Below, in pieces: positions 1 through 7,304 of a stretch of DNA of 64,000 nucleotides (position 1 is the first letter of the stretch; every line of letters starts with the position of its first letter). The position numbers and the translations under genes are program-made. Below the pieces are notes generated by a model. It was not told the DNA's origin. It made no database searches and saw nothing but the letters and a program-made list of their open reading frames with translations. The stretch lies in the NCBI RefSeq assembly GCF_014203025.1, contig NZ_JACHID010000007.1:62001-126000 (forward strand). The letters are read 5' to 3'. The DNA is from Desulfurispira natronophila (GTDB lineage Bacteria > Chrysiogenota > Chrysiogenetes > Chrysiogenales > Chrysiogenaceae).

Positions 1-1436
1 TGCGGGCTGAGCACAACGAGCAAGTGGCAAAAATCCTCAGCGATCCTGACGCTTCCATGAATGACAAGGGTGTCGCTATAGCTTTCTTGCGAAATGCGGA
101 GGTGGCTGCCAAGTTCCAGCTGCCCACCTGTCAGGACACGGGTACTGCCACAGTAATTGCAAAGAAGGGACAGCAGGTCTGGACCGGGGTTCAGGATGAG
201 AAGTATCTCTCTGAAGGAGTTTTTAAAACCTACACCGAAGAGAATCTGCGTTTTTCCCAGACCGTGGCTCTTAACATGTACGACGAGAAAAACACCGGCA
301 CGAACCTGCCGGCCCAGATCGATATTATGGCCACGACTGGTGACGAATACAAGTTCCTCTTTCTCACCAAAGGTGGAGGCAGTGCCAACAAGACTATGCT
401 CTTCCAGGAAACCAAGGCCCTGCTCAACCCGGAAAAGCTGGAAAGCTTCCTGGTGGAAAAGATGAAATCCCTGGGGACCGCTGCCTGTCCTCCCTATCAT
501 ATCGCGTTTGTCGTCGGTGGCACCAGTGCCGATGCCTGCATGAAGACGGTAAAACTGGCTACCACCAAATATCTGGACGAACTTCCCACCACTGGCAACG
601 AGCACGGCCAGGCTTTCCGGGATGTTGAGTTGGAAGAAAAGCTTCTCAAGGCAGCTCAGGACCTGGGTATTGGCGCCCAGTTTGGCGGTAAGTATTTTGC
701 TCACGATATCCGTGTCGTGCGCCTGCCTCGTCACGGCGCTTCCTGTCCCGTGGGTATGGCCGTTTCCTGCTCCGCTGATCGCAACATCAAAGCGAAAATC
801 AACCGCGACGGACTGTGGGTGGAAGAGCTGGACCGAAATCCGGGGCGACTTATCCCCGATCAGTTCCGTGGCAAACACAGCCACGGCGTTGCCATAGACT
901 TGAACCAAGGCATGGATGCCGTTCTGGCGGAACTGACCAAACACCCAGTATCTACGCCCTTGTTACTCAACGGTACCATCGTGGTGGGGCGCGACATTGC
1001 CCACGCTAAATTCAAGGAAATTCTGGACAGCGGCAAACCGCTGCCGGACTATCTCAAGAAACACCCCATTTACTACGCTGGGCCTGCCAAGACACCTCCC
1101 GGCATGCCTTCCGGCTCCTTTGGGCCCACTACCGCTGGCCGCATGGACAGCTATGTGGATCTGCTCCAGTCAAACGGTGGCTCCATGGTCATGATCGCCA
1201 AGGGCAACCGCAGCCAGCAGGTTACTGACGCCTGCCAAAAGCACGGTGGCTTTTACCTCGGATCCATTGGTGGCCCAGCAGCTCTGCTAGCGGATGAGAA
1301 TATCAAGAAGGTTGAGTGCATTGACTTCCCTGAGTTGGGCATGGAGGCAGTGTGGAAAATTGAAGTGGAGGACTTCCCCGCTTTCATCCTGGTGGACGAC
1401 AAAGGCAATGACTTCTTTAAGCAGATTGGCTGCTAG
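1..1436 (+). CDS. fumA: Fumarate hydratase, class I (iron-sulfur), 5'-truncated by window edge
   Basis: Catalyses the reversible hydration of fumarate to malate with a [4Fe-4S] cluster. The reading frame is open to the left edge (codons run from base 3), so the N-terminus lies outside the window; the GTG at 24 is internal. Counting from that GTG, cysteines 36 (TCQDTGTA), 155 and 249 ([10 protein letters not shown]) are spaced 119 and 94 residues apart, the spacing of the three cluster ligands in E. coli FumA. The C-terminal half carries the beta domain ([20 protein letters not shown], then [11 protein letters not shown]), so alpha and beta parts are fused in one chain. The gene ends in a strong terminator. 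An L(+)-tartrate dehydratase is less likely because those are usually two subunits. Confidence 0.93.
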   Translation, partial: RAEHNEQVAKILSDPDASMNDKGVAIAFLRNAEVAAKFQLPTCQDTGTATVIAKKGQQVWTGVQDEKYLSEGVFKTYTEENLRFSQTVALNMYDEKNTGTNLPAQIDIMATTGDEYKFLFLTKGGGSANKTMLFQETKALLNPEKLESFLVEKMKSLGTAACPPYHIAFVVGGTSADACMKTVKLATTKYLDELPTTGNEHGQAFRDVELEEKLLKAAQDLGIGAQFGGKYFAHDIRVVRLPRHGASCPVGMAVSCSADRNIKAKINRDGLWVEELDRNPGRLIPDQFRGKHSHGVAIDLNQGMDAVLAELTKHPVSTPLLLNGTIVVGRDIAHAKFKEILDSGKPLPDYLKKHPIYYAGPAKTPPGMPSGSFGPTTAGRMDSYVDLLQSNGGSMVMIAKGNRSQQVTDACQKHGGFYLGSIGGPAALLADENIKKVECIDFPELGMEAVWKIEVEDFPAFILVDDKGNDFFKQIGC

Positions 1437-1464
1437 GACCACTAATCACAACAATATATTTTTA

Positions 1465-1492
1465 CCCCCGGTCGTGGACCGGGGGCTTTTTT
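1465..1492 (+). terminator. Rho-independent terminator of the fumarase gene
   Basis: Perfect 9-bp stem CCCCCGGTC / GACCGGGGG (1465-1473 and 1477-1485) with a 3-base loop, followed by C and six T. It lies 29 bases after the fumarase stop codon. Confidence 0.93.
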
Positions 1493-1746
1493 GTTGCCAC
1501 TGCGCGGGGGGAGTGGTACACCGTAGCTGTTCACGGTAGTACATGGCATAGTAAAATAACATGAGCCTGACTGGGTTGAACGGAAGGCAAAGGATAAAAG
1601 AGCGCAAGTAGCCGTGGTTTCTGATGCACTCTTTTTCTACTGATTTTGAAACCCAGGCGCCTACACAAAGCAAAGGCCTCAGTGTTGCTGTGTGGCTACG
1701 TTACTTTTTTCACTCTGTTGCAGGTGACTGCAACCAAGGATTCATC
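1493..1746 (+). promoter_or_regulatory. Leader of the redox gene set, with a hairpin next to the ribosome binding site
   Basis: No gene is supported in the 254 bases between the fumarase terminator and the next start. The one clear structure is a perfect 7-bp hairpin GTTGCAG-GTGA-CTGCAAC (1717-1734) with a GNRA-type loop, ending one base before the AAGGA ribosome binding site (1736-1740) of the gene at 1747. A run of T precedes it (1704-1710). No convincing -35/-10 pair was seen. Confidence 0.4.
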
Positions 1747-2181
1747 ATGCACCTGAAAGCCCTTGTATTTCCCTCTGAAAACCGCACATTTCCCGGTAAA
1801 CGCTGGCTGAAAATCGGCCTGCGGAGTCTGCATATCTGGTCCATCGCCATTGTAGTGGGGGCCTATCTCTACGGCGTACCACAGCACGTGTGGTACCTGT
1901 GGCACCAGCTCTTTATTATTACCGGGTTTGGGCTAATTTTTATTGAAGCCTGGACCAATGGTATCTACTTTCTCCAGCTACGCTGGTACGTAGTTATGGT
2001 TAAGATGGCCCTGCTGGCATTTCTCCACCCTTGGTATCCTGAACCCTTCTGGTTTCTTGCTGCCATCATTATCACTTCTTCAGTAGTAGCTCACGCCCCC
2101 GGCGATGTGCGCTATTTTTCTCCCTGGCATGGGCGCCGCCTGGACGCCCTGCCCAGCAAAAATCCACCTACAGGAAGTTAG
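1747..2181 (+). CDS. Small polytopic membrane protein, function unknown
   Basis: A 144-residue protein with about four hydrophobic segments (roughly residues 25-43, 50-68, 75-92 and 100-118) and a conserved-looking cytoplasmic end 'HAPGDVRYFSPWHGRR'. The start at 1747 was chosen over in-frame codons from 1624 because AAGGA lies six bases upstream and the protein then begins with the charged segment before the first membrane helix. The stop is one base before the TorD-like gene, so the genes are probably co-transcribed. Several histidines lie in or near helices, so a haem- or quinone-linked membrane role is possible, but no recognised cytochrome b signature is visible. I do not recognise the family. 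Confidence 0.75.
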   Translation: MHLKALVFPSENRTFPGKRWLKIGLRSLHIWSIAIVVGAYLYGVPQHVWYLWHQLFIITGFGLIFIEAWTNGIYFLQLRWYVVMVKMALLAFLHPWYPEPFWFLAAIIITSSVVAHAPGDVRYFSPWHGRRLDALPSKNPPTGS

Positions 2182-2182
2182 C

Positions 2183-2836
2183 ATGCATACCACTGATGAA
2201 AACATCCCCGCAGCACGCGCCTATGTCTATCGCTGGTTCTCTGAAAGTTTTCTCACCTTGCACCAGCGGCAGATCGCGATTGACTGGAACTTCACTCCTT
2301 TGCGCGACGCTCTGGACTACCTGGGATTCTCTGGCTTTAATCCCTTGGTGAATATTCTGGAGCAGCTCCTTGGCCAACACGGCGAATCGATCATCGAAGA
2401 GTATTTTGCGTTGTACTACGGCGGGCAAGACGATCCGGTTCCCCCCTTCGGGTCCTGGTGGATAGACGGCGGATTCAATGGCCCTTCGACACTGGCCGTT
2501 TACGAGTACTATGAGCAGTTCGGCATGCAGCCGGATGAGGAAGTACAAATGCTGCCGGATCACTTAAGTATAGAGTTGGAGTTTCTGGCCACCCTGATCC
2601 TTGAGGCCCACGAGTACGCCAGCAAGGGCGATGCTACCCAGGGCACATATGCCTTGCGGGCTCAGCGGGAGTTTCTGCATACTTTTGTTCAGCCTTGGCT
2701 AACCCCATTTTGCCAGCGGGGCATGGAGCTGGCGGGGAAAAGTTTTCAGGGCGCCTGGCTACAGCTGCTCTATGAGTTTGTCAATGCCGATGACGCCTTT
2801 ATGGCAACTCTGGACAAAACAGAGGCATCTATTTAA
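2183..2836 (+). CDS. TorD/DmsD-family molybdoenzyme maturation chaperone
   Basis: A 217-residue, largely helical, cytoplasmic protein. The segment 'EEYFALYYGGQDDPVPPFGS' and the following 'LPDHLSIELEFLATLILEA' match the two signature regions of the TorD/DmsD/NarJ-like chaperones, which bind twin-arginine signal peptides and help insert the molybdopterin cofactor into respiratory enzymes. AGGAAG lies just upstream of the ATG at 2183, which follows the preceding stop by one base. The next gene, a ferredoxin, starts two bases after its stop. No molybdoenzyme is encoded in the window, so the client is elsewhere in the genome or acts in trans. Confidence 0.82.
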   Translation: MHTTDENIPAARAYVYRWFSESFLTLHQRQIAIDWNFTPLRDALDYLGFSGFNPLVNILEQLLGQHGESIIEEYFALYYGGQDDPVPPFGSWWIDGGFNGPSTLAVYEYYEQFGMQPDEEVQMLPDHLSIELEFLATLILEAHEYASKGDATQGTYALRAQREFLHTFVQPWLTPFCQRGMELAGKSFQGAWLQLLYEFVNADDAFMATLDKTEASI

Positions 2837-2838
2837 GT

Positions 2839-3900
2839 ATGCAGACTCCTGAGTATACCCCTTCGTACTGCCTCAATAACCGCAGCGCAACGGTGATTTG
2901 TCGTCGCTGCCAGGACGTGTGCCCAACCAAAGCACTCTCGCTGCCGCAACCAGGGGCATGTCATCTTGATTCTGGCAGTTGCTGCCGCTGTGGTCACTGC
3001 ATCAGGGCCTGCCCCACTTTAGCTCTGGATTTCCCCCGCACTCCTTATCGACAAGTTGCCGTGAAGATGTCTCGCCATAAAATTTCATCGGTAGTGTGCC
3101 GGCACTTTACTGAAACACCAGACTGCGTTCAGGTGGAGTGCCTGGGAGTGCTGGATCCCCCACTGCTGCTGAGCATGCAAGCTTGTGGTCAACCTTTGCA
3201 GTTGGCTACGGGAAAGTGTGGTGATTGCCGCTGTGAGGACAAGGCCTCTATGCTGGAGCACCTGGAAAACTTGCTGACGGAACTCGACCTGGAGTACCAA
3301 CCCTGGGTGCCCCAGGCTCAAGAACCTTCTCACCAACAATCGCCTGCAGGAGGACCTGCCGTCAGCCGCCGCTCGCTGTTTGGCTGGCTCGGCAACCGGC
3401 AACAGAGTGAGGCGCCACCGCAGCTCGCTGAAGCACCGCCTGCTTCTCCTTTGGCTAATGAGGACGCCTTTCGCCTGAAACGCGCTCTTTTCAATCGATT
3501 TGTTGAAGGCTCCAACCCGGGGGCCGTCAAACTTTTTCCTTCAGAGAACTTTGCCATGGTAGTAAGTCAGGGTGCCTGTCGACAGTGTCACCTTTGCGTG
3601 CGCATTTGCCCTGCTGGAGCTCTAGAGTGGCAGAAGGGCGAGTCCGGTGCCCAGCTGACTTTTGATGCTCGCTGGTGCCTGGCGTGTCACAAGTGTCAGT
3701 TGTGCCCAGCAAAGAACCTCAGCCTGCAGCCCTTGAATTCGCAGGAGTACTGTCTCGATCACCGCCGTATACTGGCAGTTTTTCCAGAGAGTCGAGAGTG
3801 CATAGAGTGCGGTGACCTTCACTCCAATGATGCTGAGCGCTGCAGGGTCTGCGAGAAAATTGAGGAAAATCGACGGCGCCTTTTGGAACCGTGGCTCTGA
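2839..3900 (+). CDS. Multi-cluster [4Fe-4S] ferredoxin-type protein
   Basis: A 353-residue cytoplasmic-looking protein (no signal peptide) with two pairs of ferredoxin motifs. The N-terminal pair is CRRCQDVCPTKAL and CCRCGHCIRACPTLAL (about residues 21-60); the C-terminal pair is CRQCHLCVRICPAGAL and CLACHKCQLCPAKNL (about 248-300). Between them lie further cysteines (VVCRHF, DCVQVECLG, KCGDCRC) recalling electron-bifurcation or hydrogenase delta-type proteins, and the C-terminus holds a zinc-ribbon-like CIECGD...CRVCEK. A low-complexity linker (about 155-205) separates the halves. It starts two bases after the TorD-like gene. A role passing electrons to or from the chaperone's partner enzyme is inferred from the neighbourhood only. 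Confidence 0.85.
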   Translation: MQTPEYTPSYCLNNRSATVICRRCQDVCPTKALSLPQPGACHLDSGSCCRCGHCIRACPTLALDFPRTPYRQVAVKMSRHKISSVVCRHFTETPDCVQVECLGVLDPPLLLSMQACGQPLQLATGKCGDCRCEDKASMLEHLENLLTELDLEYQPWVPQAQEPSHQQSPAGGPAVSRRSLFGWLGNRQQSEAPPQLAEAPPASPLANEDAFRLKRALFNRFVEGSNPGAVKLFPSENFAMVVSQGACRQCHLCVRICPAGALEWQKGESGAQLTFDARWCLACHKCQLCPAKNLSLQPLNSQEYCLDHRRILAVFPESRECIECGDLHSNDAERCRVCEKIEENRRRLLEPWL

Positions 3901-4027
3901 CGGTATCCAACAGCTCAGGGCGCTGCAAACGCACTACATAAAATCGCTTTTGTTTACATTTACCGTTTACACCCGGGTTAACCTGTATTACGCTAACACC
4001 TACTTTGCTTTGAAAGGAGATGGTATT

Positions 4028-4414
4028 ATGAAAAAAGTATTACTTTTGGTCTTTTTTGTGACAAGTGCATTTATGGTTTCAGCCAGTGCAAGCACTCCTG
4101 CTTGTGTAAACTGTCACGCTGGTTTGCCAGACGCAGCCCTGCAGGGTGGTAAGGCCCATGCGGAACAGTATCAGGGGATTCACGAGAAAATGACCAACCC
4201 TATGCACATGAGCCTTAAGGATTGTGCCAGCTGTCACTCACCGGAGAACCTGAAGTCGGCTGACTCGGCTTCTGCCAGTCTCAAAGGCGGTAGCCTTGAG
4301 GCTCTGGGCACTAGCGCCTCCTGCGTCGGCTGTCACAACAAAGCGGGAACACCAGCTGCTTACTACACTGACTGGAATATGGAGCGGGTGAAGAAGCACA
4401 CATTCTCCAACTAA
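4028..4414 (+). CDS. Periplasmic triheme c-type cytochrome
   Basis: A 128-residue protein with a Sec signal peptide (MKKVLLLVFFVTSAFMVSASA) and three CxxCH haem-binding motifs: CVNCH, CASCH and CVGCH. Other histidines (KAHAEQ, GIHEKM, PMHMS, KKHTF) could be distal ligands. The start at 4028 follows an excellent AAGGAGA (4014-4020) with seven bases spacing; longer frames upstream would run into the ferredoxin gene. It follows the ferredoxin by 127 bases and ends in a terminator. It is a likely periplasmic electron shuttle of the same respiratory pathway. The exact family is not recognised. Confidence 0.9.
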   Translation: MKKVLLLVFFVTSAFMVSASASTPACVNCHAGLPDAALQGGKAHAEQYQGIHEKMTNPMHMSLKDCASCHSPENLKSADSASASLKGGSLEALGTSASCVGCHNKAGTPAAYYTDWNMERVKKHTFSN

Positions 4415-4441
4415 TGGCATAATTTTCTTTACACGAAAGAT

Positions 4442-4479
4442 AAAAAGGCCGGGGACGACAAGTCGTCCCCGGCCTTTTT
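4442..4479. terminator. Bidirectional terminator between the cytochrome and alcohol dehydrogenase genes
   Basis: Long perfect inverted repeat AAAAAGGCCGGGGACGAC / GTCGTCCCCGGCCTTTTT (4442-4459 and 4462-4479). The A and T flanks make it a Rho-independent terminator in both directions, fitting the convergent genes on either side. Confidence 0.95.
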
Positions 4480-4493
4480 GCGCTGAGAAAGAG

Positions 4494-5666
4494 TTATTCG
4501 CCGGCACTGTACTGCAGTACCTCAGTAATAACGTCCGTAGTATACTCTTTCAGCCCCCACTTCTGCGCAAGCATCACCGCATTTTGTGCAATCTGGGGGA
4601 TCTCTGCCACCGGGATGCCTCCCTGCTGCAGGTTGGCGGGAATATCCATGCTTCCCAACCACTTTTCCAAGGCGACAATGCCCTGCTTGGCGTCAGCTAC
4701 CGGGTCAGCGGTGGGCTGGATATCAAAAACGGTGTGGGCAAAGCGAGCAAAGCGCTCCGGCGAATTGAGCAGCCGATAGCGCATCCATCCGGGCAAAATC
4801 ATGGCCAGCCCGGCACCGTGGGAAACGTCGTAGATGGCGCTAAGGGAGTGCTCAATCATGTGCATGGGAAAGCCAGTGGCGCCCAGTCCACAAGGCGCCA
4901 GCCCGTTAAAGGCCAGGGTGGCCCCCCACATAATGTTGGAGCGTGCCTCGTAGTTATCGGGCTCAGTTTTAATGACCGATGCGCTCTCCATCAAAGTGCG
5001 AATAATACCTTCAGCGTAGCGATCCTGCAGCGCCGTATTGTGGCTAGTGGTATTAAAGTACCCTTCCAGAAGGTGAACCATGGCATCCACGACGCCGTAA
5101 AGAGAGTGATGCAGCGGTGCACTGAAGGTGTTCACCGGATCAAGAATGGATGCTTTTGGATAGAGAGGGTCTCCCATGATATTAAATTTCTGCTGGGTCT
5201 GCTCGTTGGTAATAACTCCGCCACTGTTCATCTCAGAAGCGGCGGCAGGAAGGGTGAGTACCACTGTGACCGGGACAGCGCTCTCCACTTTGGCTTTGCC
5301 ACTGAAGAAATCCCACACATTACCGTCGTAGGGAACACCGGCAGCGATGGTCTTGGCGGTATCGATGACACTGCCGCCGCCAACGGCCACAATGGCGTCA
5401 AGTTTGTCGGCGCGAAAAGCTTCAATGGCTTGCTGGGCAAAGCTCAGCACCGGATTTGGCTGCACACCACCGCACTCAAACACGGTAATGCCACTTTGCT
5501 CCAGGCTCTGCTTGACGGTATCAAGGATGCCGGTTTTTTTTACGCTACCCTGACCATACAGTAGCATGACCCGCTGGCCCCACGGGGCAGTAACTTTGCC
5601 AATATTAGCGGTTTTGTCTTTGCCAAACACAATGCGGGTAGGATTGTAAAAGGTAAAGTTATCCAT
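4494..5666 (-). CDS. Iron-containing alcohol dehydrogenase (butanol dehydrogenase/YqhD-like)
   Basis: A 390-residue cytoplasmic NAD(P)H-dependent alcohol/aldehyde oxidoreductase of the group III family. It has the family N-terminus (FYNPTRIVFGKDK), the nucleotide-binding GGGSVIDTAK (about residues 96-105), and the divalent metal ligands D in GVVDAMVHLLEGYF, H in the same helix, then FPMHMIEHSLSAIYDVSHGAGL. The length is normal for BDH/YqhD types. AGGAGG lies just upstream of the start. It is a single gene between convergent and same-strand neighbours. The substrate cannot be told from sequence; reduction of short-chain aldehydes is the usual role. Confidence 0.92.
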   Translation of the reverse strand: MDNFTFYNPTRIVFGKDKTANIGKVTAPWGQRVMLLYGQGSVKKTGILDTVKQSLEQSGITVFECGGVQPNPVLSFAQQAIEAFRADKLDAIVAVGGGSVIDTAKTIAAGVPYDGNVWDFFSGKAKVESAVPVTVVLTLPAAASEMNSGGVITNEQTQQKFNIMGDPLYPKASILDPVNTFSAPLHHSLYGVVDAMVHLLEGYFNTTSHNTALQDRYAEGIIRTLMESASVIKTEPDNYEARSNIMWGATLAFNGLAPCGLGATGFPMHMIEHSLSAIYDVSHGAGLAMILPGWMRYRLLNSPERFARFAHTVFDIQPTADPVADAKQGIVALEKWLGSMDIPANLQQGGIPVAEIPQIAQNAVMLAQKWGLKEYTTDVITEVLQYSAGE

Positions 5667-5714
5667 GGGCGTCCTCCTGATTTCTTAAAGGGTGTTCTCG
5701 GATAGGCACTTCTC

Positions 5715-7007
5715 TCAACCGCGACATATCTCCCGAAAACGCTCTTCCACCTGCTCAGGCGTCATGCCTTTTTTTCCCATGAGGCGATTGACATCGTTAC
5801 TGTACATGACAATGTGGTAGATAGTCTCCACCTGTTTGTCGTACTGCTCCAGCTTGGTCGCTTCTGCGAGGGTGTGGTTGTCCAGTATATCCAGCGGTTC
5901 CTCCGGGAAGTCATCTGCCAGCCCCATGGTGGGAACTTTTACCAGTTCGGGGTCGAGAAATTTAAGCTCTTCGGCGTCAACATCGTCAGCCTCAGCCAGC
6001 AGCTCAATGTGCTCGTCCAGGTCCTCCTCCAGCAGTTCCATAATACTGGTGAGGTCATCAGGATTAATAGTTTCGACGTAGAGCTCTTGACGCTTTTCGT
6101 CGTAACCCAGAATGGCAAAGCCATTGGGGCCCTCATCATCCTCTATTTCCAGGAGAAAGGCGTCGGGCCCGACGGCGTCAAGTTCGGAAAGGTAGCGATG
6201 AACAGCAGCGGGGTTACGCATGCTGAAGTGTGCCTGACAGTAAATATGCACAGACTGCCCCATGAGAGCTTCGTACATATCGGCAAGAGCTGGTTCAGTC
6301 TCACGCATAAAGACCTCCATGGGCAGAGGGGTCATGATTCCCTCCTCACGCAGGATGGTCAGTTCATTTTCGTAGGCTCCCATGATTTCCGGCTCAAGGA
6401 GTTCGCGGTAGAGGGGAGAAATGGGAGGATGCAGCGCCAGCGGCACAAAGTTTTCACTGTCCAGGGTAAAAAAGCGTCCGAGAAAGAGGGACTTCAGGGG
6501 ATACTCTTTGAATTCGCCTGCCAATGCACGGATATTTTTTTGCTGGAAAATGTCGTACAACAAAACTGTATCACCCTCTTTCTCCTGCAGCAAGTACAGG
6601 GACGGGTAGCTTTCCAGCATGGATTCAAGGTATTGGCGTTTGACGGGCTCCATTTTTTTGCTGCGTTGAATAAATTCCTCGGCAATGGTTTGTTGTTTTG
6701 CCATGGGGGTGAACGTAAAAAAGAGGTAGCAGGAAAAACTGTCAGTAATGAGCTGCTCGAAGAGCTGCTCTTCCATCAGCGAAACGAGCTGATCCTCATC
6801 AAGTTCGTCACGGTCAATGGCATTGTACTCGTAAATGGCTTCCAGCATGGTGGTGCTGTGATGACGAGCGGCGTGTTCGGAAAGTTCTTCCAGCAACTGC
6901 TGAGCCCAAAAAGCTGGATTTTGGCCCTGACCAAAACTCTGGGAAGGTGTTTTTTTGTTTGAGGTGCGAGGACCGGAGTGTTTACGACTTGTTGGTTTTT
7001 GCTTCAT
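5715..7007 (-). CDS. Acidic protein of unknown function
   Basis: A 430-residue protein I do not recognise. It has a basic, serine/threonine-rich N-terminus of about 30 residues, then mostly helical, strongly acidic sequence. A glutamate/aspartate-rich region (about residues 290-375, including DDEGPNG, LLEEDLDEHIELLAEADDVD) is followed by a C-terminal helix ending EQVEERFREICRG. No signal peptide, membrane segment or cysteine motif is visible. AGGA lies nine bases upstream of the ATG. It is 48 bases upstream of the alcohol dehydrogenase on the same strand, so co-transcription is possible. Codon use looks like that of its neighbours. Confidence 0.75.
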   Translation of the reverse strand: MKQKPTSRKHSGPRTSNKKTPSQSFGQGQNPAFWAQQLLEELSEHAARHHSTTMLEAIYEYNAIDRDELDEDQLVSLMEEQLFEQLITDSFSCYLFFTFTPMAKQQTIAEEFIQRSKKMEPVKRQYLESMLESYPSLYLLQEKEGDTVLLYDIFQQKNIRALAGEFKEYPLKSLFLGRFFTLDSENFVPLALHPPISPLYRELLEPEIMGAYENELTILREEGIMTPLPMEVFMRETEPALADMYEALMGQSVHIYCQAHFSMRNPAAVHRYLSELDAVGPDAFLLEIEDDEGPNGFAILGYDEKRQELYVETINPDDLTSIMELLEEDLDEHIELLAEADDVDAEELKFLDPELVKVPTMGLADDFPEEPLDILDNHTLAEATKLEQYDKQVETIYHIVMYSNDVNRLMGKKGMTPEQVEERFREICRG

Positions 7008-7304
7008 GAAAGTTTGTCCTGTATTCGTTTCAAGGTTTATAGTGGGTGAAAATCACCATGGAAAACGTGGTTGACGCAGGGTTGCTTTGGACAACAGCTA
7101 CGTAAGGAAAGCGTATTAGTTGTAACCTGTATTGATCAAGAGGTAAAGAGGAAGGGTGCATGGCAGCTGCTCCATCCCAGGACTGCTTTTTCAACGATTA
7201 CGCTGCAGTTCGACAAAGCCACCCTGCCTGTCGATTTGCCTGGCAATAGCCACGCTACTGTGATATTTTTTCTAAATATAGCATACGCCTGACTGGGGTG
7301 CACT
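7008..7304. other. Divergent intergenic region
   Basis: It separates the minus-strand orphan gene from the plus-strand sensor kinase and should hold both promoters. I could not see a convincing -35/-10 pair. Two short inverted repeats are visible: GGTGA-AAA-TCACC at 7045-7057 and TTGCC-T-GGCAA near 7236. No gene is supported here. Confidence 0.5.

Noticed and set aside
5814-6962. A 382-codon plus-strand open frame opposite the acidic orphan gene
   Set aside because: The minus-strand frame has a better ribosome site, start and protein composition; the plus frame looks like the antisense of acidic codons.
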